From: Macrostomum hystrix | Lineage: Eukaryota; Platyhelminthes; Macrostomidae | NCBI GenBank assembly: GCA_950097015.1 | Contig: CATNEN010000039.1 | Span: 19,399,501-19,463,500, forward strand | Direction: 5' to 3' | Length of the DNA: 64,000 nucleotides | Shown here: positions 11,795 to 22,334 of the stretch, in pieces | Layout: each line of letters opens with the position of its first letter | Numbering within the stretch: the first letter of the stretch is position 1 | Notes under the pieces: generated by a model | What the model was told of the DNA's origin: nothing | What the model saw: the letters and a program-made list of their open reading frames with translations, nothing else | Database searches by the model: none | Translations under genes and position numbers: made by a program

Positions 11795-12785
11795 AAAACT
11801 TATCCGTGCAAAATACTCGTAATGCTATTGCTGCTCGGCATTGATGTACTGGACATAGACATGCACTATGCACTAATTATCATAGGTCATTTATTCCCCG
11901 GATAGACATTTTTATTTGATTCTGCGTGCAGAATTGATTTTGTCTATTGCAAATTCCCTTTAGGTCTACGAGTAATGCATCATTGGTGCAGGATCAAAAT
12001 TTATTTTAGACATCAAGCAAAAAATGGGTGAAAATGTTGTTAATATCATTACTAGCGTCTTTTTCGCTTGCCATCAGACGCTACTCAAATACAAATTCAA
12101 TGACGTTGCTGTCGCCATTGGCTCGAATCTTCAAATTATTCAGATTTTCCGGAATAAATCAACATTGTCTATGATTAATTGTCAATTGTCTATCTACTCG
12201 TATCTATTGTCAATAGATAAATATCGTCTACGGTTAAATAATGTTTTTCTGTTCTTAACTGCGGAGAAAGCTTTCTTCGTGAAATTTTGTCTATGGTTGA
12301 ACGTCCCTATGAGGCTTTGGGGCTCTACCCCCGCTAGCACCCTCCTTTTTGGTCTGCAGAATGTAGAATGGTAGAATTTTTAATTGTTTTGTTCGACTAA
12401 CATTTTTCGTTATTTTGAGTGAAAATACAAAGTATACATCATTTGCGAGCTATCTAACTGCCGAAAAAACGACAACCAGGTCCGCTTTGATTTCGTCGAG
12501 AATTCAGTTGACCAAGGCCCCCATACCTCCCCAACTGCAGCAGGGTTGTGTCGCAAGAAAATTTGACTTTGAAACTAGAAACTGAAAGAAATTTACCGAA
12601 AACAAATCTCCAGGGAATCGAAATGTGGCCTTCGACTGTCTGAAGATGCGAAAATTCTTTGCAATCTTAGAAATCTAATCCCTTCCATTATTGGAAGCCA
12701 TGAAGAGAGATTTGGGGAGAAAAACAACTTCGAAAATAACCAAATTTTGGATTTACTCGTATAAGAGACAGTGCGCTGCCGTGCA
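11795..12785. other. spacer upstream of the candidate peptide gene
   Basis: No recognisable gene. The frame at 12024-12374 has no splice or homology support. A possible 5' exon of the downstream gene ends at 12786 (GTGCAG followed by GTGACA); the 74-bp interval 12787-12860 has the size and borders of the short introns seen elsewhere. Confidence 0.35.
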
Positions 12786-12861
12786 GGTGACAAGAAACCA
12801 CGCGACCTCTCACCGTAATACAATAATTAACCCGTTACATCTATCATCACTACTCCTTAGA

Positions 12862-13494
12862 ATGGTTAGTCCAGCAACTGCTTTGTCAGCTTTAATTTTT
12901 ATATTCTGGGGCACCGGCAGCTGCACCTGTGGCCCGGTGATAGTTAGCAACACATTAAGTCCCGTTGGGCCATCAGGTGGCGATCAAGACGCGCTGCTAG
13001 ACCTCTTTGTGGATAATTTGGCAGGTGAGAAAAACTGTTGATTGCACTGAGAAATTATTGGTTTTCTATACAACACCTGATAAAGTTTAGTAAAAGCCTA
13101 AATTGCCTATACGAAAGTATTATTTGCCAATAGTTTTTTACCACCAGACACCCCGACCAGAATCATTGAATATATCGACGATGCTAATGTTTTGTGATTC
13201 TGGAAATTTGTTTCATCGTATAGAGCGAATAATTTTAGCCCGTGTTCTGGATTTCCATGGCGAATGGTTGAATATTTAAGGCGCTGCAGATGTACAAGTA
13301 TTTGCAATACCCAAAGTAATCAGGGTAACTATTGCAACAACTGGCGACCTTCTGAACTCCCAGGTGCAGTTGAAAAGAAGCGAAGTTACTCTCCGCTATT
13401 CTCGTTTCTCCGCAAGTCACTGGTGAGCCAAGCTGAACAGGAGATGGTCGAGACGACAAAGAAAAAGAGGAAGAGAAACTTCACCAACAACTAA
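12862..13494 (+). CDS. candidate secreted peptide precursor (97 aa, two exons)
   Basis: Exon 1 (12862-13024) starts with ATG and encodes a typical signal peptide (VSPATALSALIFIFWGTGSC), then a Gly/Asp-rich spacer ending DLFVDNLAG. The donor is GTGAGA in phase 1. Exon 2 (13364-13494, acceptor CCCAG) restores the frame exactly and ends in TAA. It contains KKR, then SYSPLFSFLR, a further K, an acidic stretch, and the polybasic KKKRKR before the C-terminus NFTNN. The layout of signal peptide, spacer and basic cleavage sites is that of a neuropeptide or hormone precursor, but I do not recognise the peptide family. An in-frame upstream ATG at 12700 exists; I prefer 12862 because a pyrimidine-rich CTCCTTAG lies one base before it and the signal peptide would then be N-terminal. 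Confidence 0.45.
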
Positions 13495-13627
13495 TAGACA
13501 ATGTCGCTAATTCTGTAAACGCCTGGAAGAATGTGTGTGACACGAAAGTTTTACTTCATTTCTGCTGCCGAATGACAAAAAATATCGATAAAATGACTCT
13601 ATGCTGTAAACTGTGTTGGAATATAAA

Positions 13628-13757
13628 ATTAAAGGGGGAGCGAGAGGGTTAGGGACAGAAGGAGGGGAGAGCGGAGGAGGTGAGAGAAGGAGGGGAGAGA
13701 GGAGGAGGGGGAGAGAGAGGGAGAGGGAGAGAGAGAGCGGGAGAGAGGAGAGAGGAC
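13628..13757. repeat. polypurine tract (GGAGAG-type)
   Basis: An almost pure G/A run on the plus strand (blocks of GGAGGGGGAGAGAGAGGGAG). It lies next to the ribozyme-bearing element. Confidence 0.9.
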
Positions 13758-13826
13758 ACTGCCCATTGAATTTAAAAAATCTAATGGTGGAATCGATTCC
13801 GATATGTATCGAAAAGATTTAAAGCC

Positions 13827-13917
13827 GGATTCGAACCAAGGCAACTCCAGACGCGTTTCGCTCTTGTTGGAGCTCATCAGTAGAGTCTAGCCTAGCGCTC
13901 TAGCCACTAGGCTATAG
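13827..13917 (-). promoter_or_regulatory. tRNA-like internal pol III promoter (box A and box B) of a SINE-type element
   Basis: On the minus strand a perfect box A, TAGCCTAGTGG, lies at 13914-13904 and a perfect box B, GGTTCGAATCC, at 13837-13827. The head of this unit is very like that of SINE family 1, but here the two boxes are about 66 bases apart and the space holds a hammerhead motif. The 3' limit of the element is not clear; sequence after box B runs into the polypurine tract. Confidence 0.8.
13843..13890 (-). ncRNA. hammerhead ribozyme, type I with minimal stem III
   Basis: Minus strand, 5' to 3': stem I strand ACTCTA; conserved core CTGATGA (13880-13874); stem II GCTC/GAGC with loop CAACAA (13873-13860); conserved GAAA (13859-13856); CGCGTC, giving a very short palindromic stem III and the GUC cleavage triplet (cleavage expected after 13850); then TGGAGT, which pairs back with ACTCTA (one G-T wobble). 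All invariant core bases are present. Very short stem III is known for hammerheads of animal retrozymes and satellite repeats, which usually act as dimers. Activity is inferred, not shown. Confidence 0.75.
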
Positions 13918-14042
13918 GCGATTGTTCAAATCCAGCTGTCAATCTCAACATATCGTAATCGATTCGGCAGCACCCCGCAACTCAATCCATACTCACTCAA
14001 CTCCGTGGCACTGACTCGGTCGTACGAGACGCCGGTGCTGGC

Positions 14043-14452
14043 CTGAGGAGAGGGAGAGAGGGAGATAGAGAGGAGGGGAGAGAGGAGGAGGGGAGAGAGG
14101 AGGAGGGGAGAGAGGAGGGGAGAGAAGTAGAGGGAGAGGAGGAGGGGAGAGAAGGAGAGGGAGAGAAGTAGAAGGAGAGAGGAGGAGGGGAGAGAATGAG
14201 AGGGAGAGAAGTAGAAGGAGAGAGGAGGAGGGGAGAGAAGGAGAGGGAGAGGAGGAGGGGAGAGAAGGAGAGGGAGAGAAGTAGAGGGAGAGGAGGAGGG
14301 GAGAGGAGGAGGGGAGAGAAGGAGGGGAGAGAAGGAGAGGGAGAGAAGGAGGGGAGAGAAGGAGGGGAGAGAAGGAGAGGGAGAGAAGGAGGGGAGAGAA
14401 GGAGGGGAGAGAAGGAGAGGGAGAGAAGGAGGGGAGAGATTAGGAGGAGAGT
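14043..14452. repeat. long polypurine tract (GGAGAGAAGGAGG-type)
   Basis: About 410 bases of near-pure purine on the plus strand, with repeats of GAGGAGGGGAGAGAAGGAG. The open frames here on both strands (Ser/Pro/Leu-rich or Arg/Glu-rich) are artefacts of this tract. Confidence 0.95.
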
Positions 14453-15028
14453 GCAGGAGAAGGCGTTGGAATCCAAAGCAGTTGCAAAGCAAAACTACAA
14501 AGCGGACCTTTTCACAAGCAGAGAAATTTAAATTTGTCACCTGACTGATTAAACTCTGCCATTACAAATAAAGACAACGTTAATAACAGTTGCTATGCGC
14601 AGTGCAGCAAAAAATTAATTACGCTCGCGAAGAATGTAAAACAAGGCTCGCGTTGCTGACGAATTGACACCGAAAAATACCGTGCTGCAGGAAAGTCATA
14701 AAAAATTTACTTTTTTTCTCTAAGCGCGCTTTCAACGAATGCCGCCAGGGCAGGTGCAACTCAGGTCCATTTCTATTGTCTTTTTGAGCAGAAAAATTAA
14801 TTACTTTTATCCATATCTTTGGCAGTGCAGGCAGCTTTGAAGAACTCTAAGACCCTCCCGCCCGAAAGATGGGCTGTGAATAATATTTTCATTTGATAGA
14901 ATGAAGTGGACTCTTTCACGCTTCTAGACAATGCGAGCTAGAGCTGGGTATAACAAGAATTTTTTATGTGACGATTTTTAGTTTTGGACTTGTTTTTTGG
15001 TCACCTAGGTCACATTTGAGAAGGTTCT
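14453..15028. other. spacer, nothing recognised
   Basis: Mixed sequence between two repeat arrays, without a supported gene. Confidence 0.3.
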
Positions 15029-16320
15029 GATGTACTGAGGAGACTGACTGAAGGCCTGAGGAGACTGACTGAAGGCCTGAGGAGACTGGCTGAAGGACTG
15101 TGGAGACTGACTGAAGGACTGAGGAGACTGGCTGAAGGACTGAGGAGACTGGCTGAAGGACTGAGGAGACTGGCTGAAGGACTGAGGAGACTGGCTGAAG
15201 GACTGAGTAGACTGACTGAAGGCCTGAGGAGACTGACTGAAGGCCCGAGGAGACTGGCTGAAGGACTGAGGAGACTGGCTGAAGGACTGAGTAGACTGGC
15301 TGAAGGACTGAGGAGACTGGCTGAAGGACTGAGGAGACTGGCTGAAGGACTGAGGAGACTGGCTGAAGGACTGAGGAGACTGACTGAAGGACTGAGGAGA
15401 CTGGCTGAAGGACTGAGGAGACTGGCTGAAGGACTGAGTAGACTGACTGAAGGACTGAGTAGACTGGCTGAAGGACTGAGGAGACTGGCTGAAGGACTGT
15501 GGAGACTGGCTGAAGGACTGAGGAGACTGACTGAAGGACTGAGGAGACTGGCTGAAGGACTGAGGAGACTGGCTGAAGGACTGTGGAGACTGACTGAAGG
15601 ACTGAGGAGACTGGCTGAAGGACTGAGGAGACTGGCTGAAGGACTGTGGAGACTGGCTGAAGGACTGAGGAGACTGGCTGAAGGACTGAGGAGACTGGCT
15701 GAAGGACTGAGTAGACTGACTGAAGGACTGAGTAGACTGGCTGAAGGACTGAGGAGACTGGCTGAAGGACTGTGGAGACTGGCTGAAGGACTGAGGAGAC
15801 TGACTGAAGGACTGAGGAGACTGGCTGAAGGACTGAGGAGACTGGCTGAAGGACTGTGGAGACTGACTGAAGGACTGAGGAGACTGGCTGAAGGACTGAG
15901 GAGACTGGCTGAAGGACTGTGGAGACTGGCTGAAGGACTGAGGAGACTGGCTGAAGGACTGAGGAGACTGGCTGAAGGACTGAGGAGACTGGCTGAAGGA
16001 CTGAGGAGACTGGCTGAAGGACTGAGGAGACTGGCTGAAGGACTGAGGAGACTGGCTGAAGGACTGAGGAGACTGGCTGAAGGACTGAGGAGACTGGCTG
16101 AAGGACTGAGGAGACTGGCTGAAGGCCTGAGGAGACTGGCTGAAGGACTGAGGAGACTGGCTGAAGGACTGAGGAGACTGACTGAAGGCCTGAGGAGACT
16201 GACTGAAGGCCCGAGGAGACTGACTGAAGGCCTGAGGAGACTGACTGAAGGACTGAGGAGACTGACTGAAGGCCCGAGGAGACTGACTGAAGGACTGAGG
16301 AGACTGGCTGAAGGACTGAG
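15029..16320. repeat. 21-bp minisatellite, about 61 units
   Basis: Units are variants of CTGAGGAGACTGGCTGAAGG plus one base. As 21 is a multiple of three and the unit lacks stops, two minus-strand frames stay open for about 450 codons (heptapeptide SFSQSPQ). Neither has an ATG before the array, so I do not call a gene. Confidence 0.95.
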
Positions 16321-16736
16321 GTTTAAGCAAGTTATAGAAGTAATTTCCAATAGTCAATTTAAAACACTAACAATAATTTTAGGTCAACAGGTTGGTTATA
16401 TTACCATTAATTGAAATATATATTTATATCTTCTGTATATTGACGTCTCTTTTAGGCATTTGAAATTACGAAGAAACAAAAATATGACACACATAGAGAC
16501 AGGTACGAGCGTACAAAACATTTGTATTTGCATATTGTGCTTATACACGTACAATAATATGTAGGAGAGTTACTGCAGTGAAAAAATGCACTGATCTCAC
16601 ACTGCTGTCGGAATGGAAGGGATATTGATTAACTCGATCAGTTTTGGCAAATTAGAACAGTTAAAACACTTGGGAAAAATCTAAAATAGTTATTTAAGAA
16701 GGCCCTGATGAAAATGTGTTAAAAGCTAAATCTGAG
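16321..16736. other. spacer between two arrays
   Basis: AT-rich, no feature supported. Confidence 0.3.
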
Positions 16737-18140
16737 CGAACTTATTAGGAGTGCCCAATAAAGAGTGAACTTTGTAGGAGTGCCCAATAAAGAGTGAACT
16801 TTGTAGGAGTGCCAAATGAAGAGTGAACTTTGTAGGAGTGCCCAATAAAGATTGAACTTTGTAGGAGTGCCCAATGAAGATTGAACTTTGTAGGAGTGCC
16901 CAATAAAGATTGAACTTTCTAGGAGTGCCCAATAAATATTGAACTTTGTAGGAGTGCCCAATGAAGAGTGAACTTTGTAGGAGTGCCCAATGAAGATTGA
17001 ACTTTGTAGGAGTGCCCAATGAAGAGTGAACTTTGTAGGAGTGCCCAATGAAGAGTGAACTTTGTAGGAGTGCCCAATAAAGATTGAACTTTCTAGGAGT
17101 GCCCAATAAATATTGAACTTTGTAGGAGTGCCCAATGAAGAGTGAACTTTGTAGGAGTGCCCAATGAAGTGTGAACTTTGTAGGAGTGCCCAATGAAGAG
17201 TGAACTTTGTAGGAGTGCCCAATAAAGATTGAACTTTGTAGGAGTGCCCAATGAAGAGTGAACTTTGTAGGAGTTCCCAATAAAGATTGAACTTTGTAGG
17301 AGTGCCCAATGAAGAGTGAACTTTGTAGGAGTGCCCAATGAAGAGTGAACTTTGTAGGAGTGCCCGATGAAGATTGAACTTTGTAGGAGTGCCCAATGAA
17401 GAGTGAACTCTGTAGGAGTGCCGAATAAAGAGTGACATTTGTAGGAGTGCCGAATGAAGAGTGACATTTGTAGGAGTGCCAAATGAAGAGTGACATTTGT
17501 AAGTGTGCCCAATGAAGAGTGAACTTTGTAGGAGTGCCCAATGAAGAGTGAACTTTGTAGGAGTGCCCAATGAAGAGTGAACTTTGTAGGAGTGCCCAAT
17601 GAAGAGTGAAATTTGTAGGAGTGCCCAATGAAGAGTGAACTCTGTAGGAGTGCCCAATCAAGAGTGAAATTTGTAGGAGTGCCGAATGAAGAGTGACATT
17701 TGTAGGAGTGCCAAATGAAGAGTGACATTTGTAAGTGTGCCCAATGAAGAGTGAACTTTGTAGGAGTGCCCAATGAAGAGTGAACTTTGTAGGAGTGCCC
17801 AATGAAGAGTGAACTTTGTAGGAGTGCCCAATGAAGAGTGAAATTTGTAGGAGTGCCCAATCAAGAGTGAACTCTGTAGGAGTGCCCAATCAAGAGTGAA
17901 ATTTGTTGGAGTGCCCAATGAAGAGCGAACTCTGTAGAAGTGCCCAATGAAGAGTGAGATTTTTTGGAGTGCCCAATGAAGAGTGAGCTTTGTTGGAGTG
18001 CCCAATGAAGAGTGAGATTTGTTGGAGTGCCAATGAAGAGTGAGCTTTGTTGGAGTGCCAATGAAGAGTGAGCTTTGTTGGAGTGCCCAATGAAGAGTGA
18101 ACTGTGTAGGAGTGCCGAACGAAGAGTGACATTGGACGGA
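16737..18140. repeat. 29-bp minisatellite, about 48 units
   Basis: The unit contains AGGAGTGCCCAATGAAGAGT followed by GAACTTTGT. Variants cluster into higher-order blocks: for example 17430-17660 and 17680-17890 are near-copies of each other. Three-frame open stretches on the minus strand result from stop-free 87-bp superunits and are not genes. Confidence 0.95.
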
Positions 18141-18300
18141 GTGACTAAAAGCAGGAATGACTGAAATGAGACAAATCGAAGGAATGCTTTGATTGTGCCG
18201 ATAGAACCAAATCTGCACGGAATTGAAGACACAATATCTAAGCCAATAGTTTGTTAAAATATTTAAACTTCTGCTATCCAGATTGATCAAATTCAATGGA

Positions 18301-19924
18301 TCAAGCAGCCATGATGAACCAGCCGCTAGTTTTGTCGTAGGTAAACAGTCTACCAGCCGGCTGCATGGAGTCGTCCATTTCGTCCATCCAGCGCCAGATC
18401 AGACGCGCCTTGGCCGCTGACATGAGCTCATTGTCACGGATGTAGTCGGCTGCCCGGCTGTAGGCCACGGTCCGGTCCGGGTGTCGCTCGTCGCAGCTTC
18501 GCGCGTCGACATCGACGCAACGAGTGGAGCGCAGGCTGGCCGAGTTGCGGCTGAAGTAGGCCATTGGGACAGTCCTGACTGGCTGCTGCTGCTGCTGCTC
18601 CTGCTGCTCCTGCTGTGGCCTGTCTAAAACTGAGATTCGAAACCGCGACCTCTCAGTCACCGGCTCAGCAGCATCAACATCGTGCTCTTCGATTGCTGAC
18701 TGCTGCTGCTGCTGCTGCTGCTGCTGTTTGTGCTGCAACTGGCTCTGGCGCATTCGTTTACTACCGTGAAGCAACGGCAGCGGCTCAGGAAGCTGCTTTT
18801 GCTGCTGCTGCTGCTGCAGGGATTTGTTATGAATCTTGTTGTACAGGCTAGGCAGCTTGTTCAGAACTTCAACGTGTCGATCTCTGAAAGACCTACCGCC
18901 GACTAACTGACCGTTTCGCATCTGCTTGTGAAACAGTCTTCCTGGGAATGGAATCTGAATCTGCTGCTGCTGCTGAGCAGCTAGATTGCTCACGCTGCTG
19001 CTGCCAACTGCGTTTCTGGGCGTCCACAGGGACAGCGGGGCCGTATCGAAACTGCTATTAGGATGAGGAAATGCGGAGTTTGCTGCTTGGTTCCTGTGAA
19101 GGTCTTTTCACCCAGAACTGTCCACTTTACCCATTCGCCTCACTATCTACCCCCATTCTATACTCACTATCTATCCACAAATCTACTCACTATCTGCCCC
19201 ACTCTACTCACTATCTACCCCCACCTATCTGCCAATTCTACTCACTATCTATCCCCATCTACTCACTATCTGCCCCACTCTACTCACTATCTACCCCCAT
19301 CTACTCACTATCTACCCACTCTACTCACTATCTACCCACTCTACTCACTATCTACCCACTCAACTCACTATCTACCCACTCAACTCACTATCTACCCACT
19401 CAACTCACTATCTAACCACTCTACTCACTATCTACCCAATCTACTCATTATCTAACCACTCTACTCACTATCTACCCACTCTACTCACTATCTGCCCCAC
19501 TCTACTCACTATCTACCCCCATCTACTCACTATCTACCCACTCTACTCACTATCTACCCACTCTACTCACTATCTACCCACTCAACTCACTATCTACCCA
19601 CTCAACTCACTATCTAACCACTCTACTCACTATCTACCCAATCTACTCACTATCTACCCACTCAACTCACTATCTACCCACTCAACTCACTATCTAACCA
19701 CTCTACTATCTACCCACTCTACTCACTATCTACCCACTCTACTCACTATCTACCCACTCTACTCACTATCTACCCACTCTACTCACTATCTCTATACGAA
19801 TCAGGCAACTACAACAGCGCTCTAATAAACAAATAAACAACCATGACAATTAGAAATCAAACAATCAGCTTGTCACTAACCTGGTCCCTTTGCCAGCTGT
19901 TCCAGCATTCGACGCTCGGATCAT
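18301..19924 (-). CDS. glutamine-rich protein of unknown function (278 aa, two exons)
   Basis: Exon 1 is 19924-19881 (ATG, then IRASNAGTAGKGT, donor GTTAGT). Exon 2 is 19093-18301 (acceptor CACAG) and ends in TGA; the join is in frame. The protein has several glutamine runs encoded by CAG/CTG-type repeats in its middle, basic segments (RLFHKQMRNGQ, GSKRMRQSQ), and a well-conserved-looking C-terminus with SRAADYIRDNELMSAAKAR and LIWRWMDEMDDSMQPAGRLF. The intron contains a 20-bp minisatellite. I do not recognise a domain. GC-rich codon use matches the neighbouring real genes, and the frame is uninterrupted, so a genuine gene is likely. Confidence 0.6.
19135..19795. repeat. 20-bp minisatellite in the intron of the glutamine-rich gene
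   Basis: About 32 units of CTATCTACCCACTCTACTCA with CCCC-containing variants. The adjacent plus-strand frames (from 19063) are generated by it. Confidence 0.95.
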
Positions 19925-21241
19925 AGAATCTTTTTTAGGGTGAAGAACCTTAGAACCCAAAGAACCTTCCAAACCTAAAAGTTATCTAGAAAGTGTTCTG
20001 TTCAGCTTAATAAAGGCAAGTTTTTTATTTTAAATATACTGGCAAGGCGGGCACACAGCAAAGCGAAGCAATTTATTTCGGCTTTTGTTCTGTCAAACGG
20101 CGAGAGAAAAAAGGCCTGAAAGACAGAGAGATACCACATTCACCTCTGGGCCATCAAACAGCTTTTCATCTGGTGTGCTGCGCTGCGTCCCAATGCTGCG
20201 GCAAGTACAGCTTTTTTATTATTTTGTTTGCTAACTGTTTTAGCATTATTTTAAAGCCATTCTACTCGTATATATGTATTGCTCATTTCTAACGCTTAAT
20301 AGAAAAAATACTCGCTTTAAGAGAGAGAGAAAGAAAGAGAGTATAATTAAATTTTCCTCCGGAGCTGTGCAATTTGCACTTTTACTTCAGCAACGAGCAT
20401 ATTCACACTTAACTCAAACTCAAATTTCTGCTCAACTTTGCTTTCAAACAACTTAAATAGCAGAAGACGGTGTCGCTAACATTTTTGCACCTGAATTTGT
20501 CATACATAATAGTAGAACTACCAGGGGGGGAATTTCCACCCCCTGCTGCAAAATTGCAGACATTTTTTTGTGCTGCACCCGAACGGAGCAACGCAAGCAC
20601 ACGAAATTCAAGAACATAGTCCAAATTTTTGTTGCGCATCTTCTGAAACAAGAATCAAGTCGCCAGCTCTTCAGACCGTCGAGATATTCAATGGTTCTGG
20701 CCGAAGGTCCGAGTTTTCCCATAAGCTCTAGTGTATTTCATAACACCCCCATACAGGAATTAGCACTGCGCCTCAGTGCGGCCTTGCCAGGCCTTCAAAA
20801 TTTATCAGCATGTCACCCGAATGTGCCTGCATCATCTCCGTCTTCGGTGGTCACCGACTTTTATCTAGATGGATTTGCTGGACCTTCAAGGGCTACAACA
20901 GGTGGAAATAGGTCACTATGGACACCCTGACGCGAATTTTCAATTTCACTGATCAAGCCTAAATATTAGGCACAGCTCAACAACAGGACACCTTCGTCTG
21001 TCAACCAATCTGTCACCACCCCACGCTGTTAGCATTCAGGCGCTGACCCCTTGGTATAGAAACGGGCGGCAAAATGGCTCGGGGCCGCTACTGTTAAACC
21101 ATTATGACCATTTTTATAATTAAAATTAGAAAATGACACAATAAGTAGTGTGACACCACTCTCACGCATAATGTGTGAACGAAATTGACGAAAATGCTGG
21201 AAAAGTATTTGAAAGTTTTGATTCTATATAATTAGCCTGAG
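19925..21241. other. upstream region, nothing firmly recognised
   Basis: Mostly AT-rich. A GC-richer patch at 20500-20930 has an open plus-strand frame of about 120 codons and overlapping minus-strand frames. None has homology or splice context that I can support. Confidence 0.3.
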
Positions 21242-21589
21242 TGTTAAAACCAATAATAATAATTAATTGATTACACCTGCCCCAATCGGGCCAGAGGTGC
21301 AGCCGACAGCACAGCCGCAGCTAATGCGCGGCGCATCTGAAGGCTGCGTACAGCTGTTCAGTCCATGGACTGGGGGGACGCCACACCCACCTTCAATTAT
21401 CCCAGCTGATGCTGGTACCCATTTAACAGCTGGGTGAACTGAAGCAATGCAGAATTAAGTGTCTTGCTAAAGGACGCAAATTGTTCCAGTGGAGTCGGGA
21501 ATCGAACCCCCGAACTTCAAGTCCTGAGTCCGACGCCCTAACCACTAGGCTACAACCTCTTAAACTAAACCTCTTAAACCTGTTAAAAC
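21242..21589 (-). mobile_element. SINE family 1, best copy
   Basis: Minus strand: box A as the reverse of TAACCACTAGGCTA (21539-21552), box B as the reverse of GGAATCGAACC (21498-21508), the body shared with 1031-1313 and 5000-5290, and an ATT-rich tail. A likely 9-bp target duplication TGTTAAAAC flanks it (21242-21250 and 21581-21589). Confidence 0.85.
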
Positions 21590-22334
21590 TACAATATTAT
21601 ATTACTGGGGTAATGACCTACCTGATGAACTAGGGGAACGGAGTAATGACCTACTTAAGTTACAATAAAATAACCATTGTTGTCGCGGAGAAGTGCTACT
21701 GTCCAGTAATTTTACCTTTAGTCTCTATCCATCCACTATACTAAAAATGAAATGCTTGCTTGCTTGGTTGGTTGGTTGGTTGTAATTGATTTTCTCCCGA
21801 ACAGCTCAACCGATTTTCACAATTTCTTCACCAAAAGATGCTAAATATGGGGAGAATTATACACGTATTTTTATTAAGCTTAACTTTATTGCTAAGGGGA
21901 TTAAATATTCGAAAAACATGATTTTTTCAAAGGTCAAACCATCTTGGCCTATTGAGAATTTTACTCACTGCCACTGAATTAGAATTGCATCGTCAAATTG
22001 CGCAACAACCCCTAGCTGATTGAATTTGAAGCCTGCACTCTGGAGACAAATTAGAAATAAATGTACACAACCAACTGCGAGACTGAGTGTACTCTATTTT
22101 CTTACTTCATTGTACAAAGCCAGAACTTTGAGAATTCATTTTATAAGGCAGATTTTTGCACCCACTAACCAACAGTCGGAATAGCCGATGTGTAGGCACT
22201 AGGAATAGGTTAGGCTAGGCTAGGGTTCGATTCTGCACTGCGTCAAATCATTTAGACTAATTTTCAGCCAGTAGTGATTGAAGATTATTTTAATTTATTT
22301 TTTTCATTTCGTAAATAAAATATCATAAATCATA

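Noticed and set aside
15005-16357. Open minus-strand frames of about 450 codons encoding SFSQSPQ heptapeptides, superficially like an RNA polymerase II CTD
   Set aside because: The 21-bp unit lacks stops in two frames at once, there is no ATG before the array, and the same effect occurs in other arrays here.
16719-17889. Long minus-strand frames with repeated GTPTKFTLHWALLQSS-type peptides
   Set aside because: They follow from a 29-bp minisatellite read as stop-free 87-bp superunits; three overlapping frames read the same repeat, which real coding DNA would not.
20568-20930. Plus-strand frame of about 120 codons in a GC-richer patch
   Set aside because: No homology, no splice context, and equally long frames on the other strand; not enough to call a gene.
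21498-21552. True tRNA gene (box A and box B present)
   Set aside because: It is continuous with a repeated SINE body and tail, and the cloverleaf is incomplete; the same holds for the heads at 2422-2477, 13827-13914 and 63219-63273.
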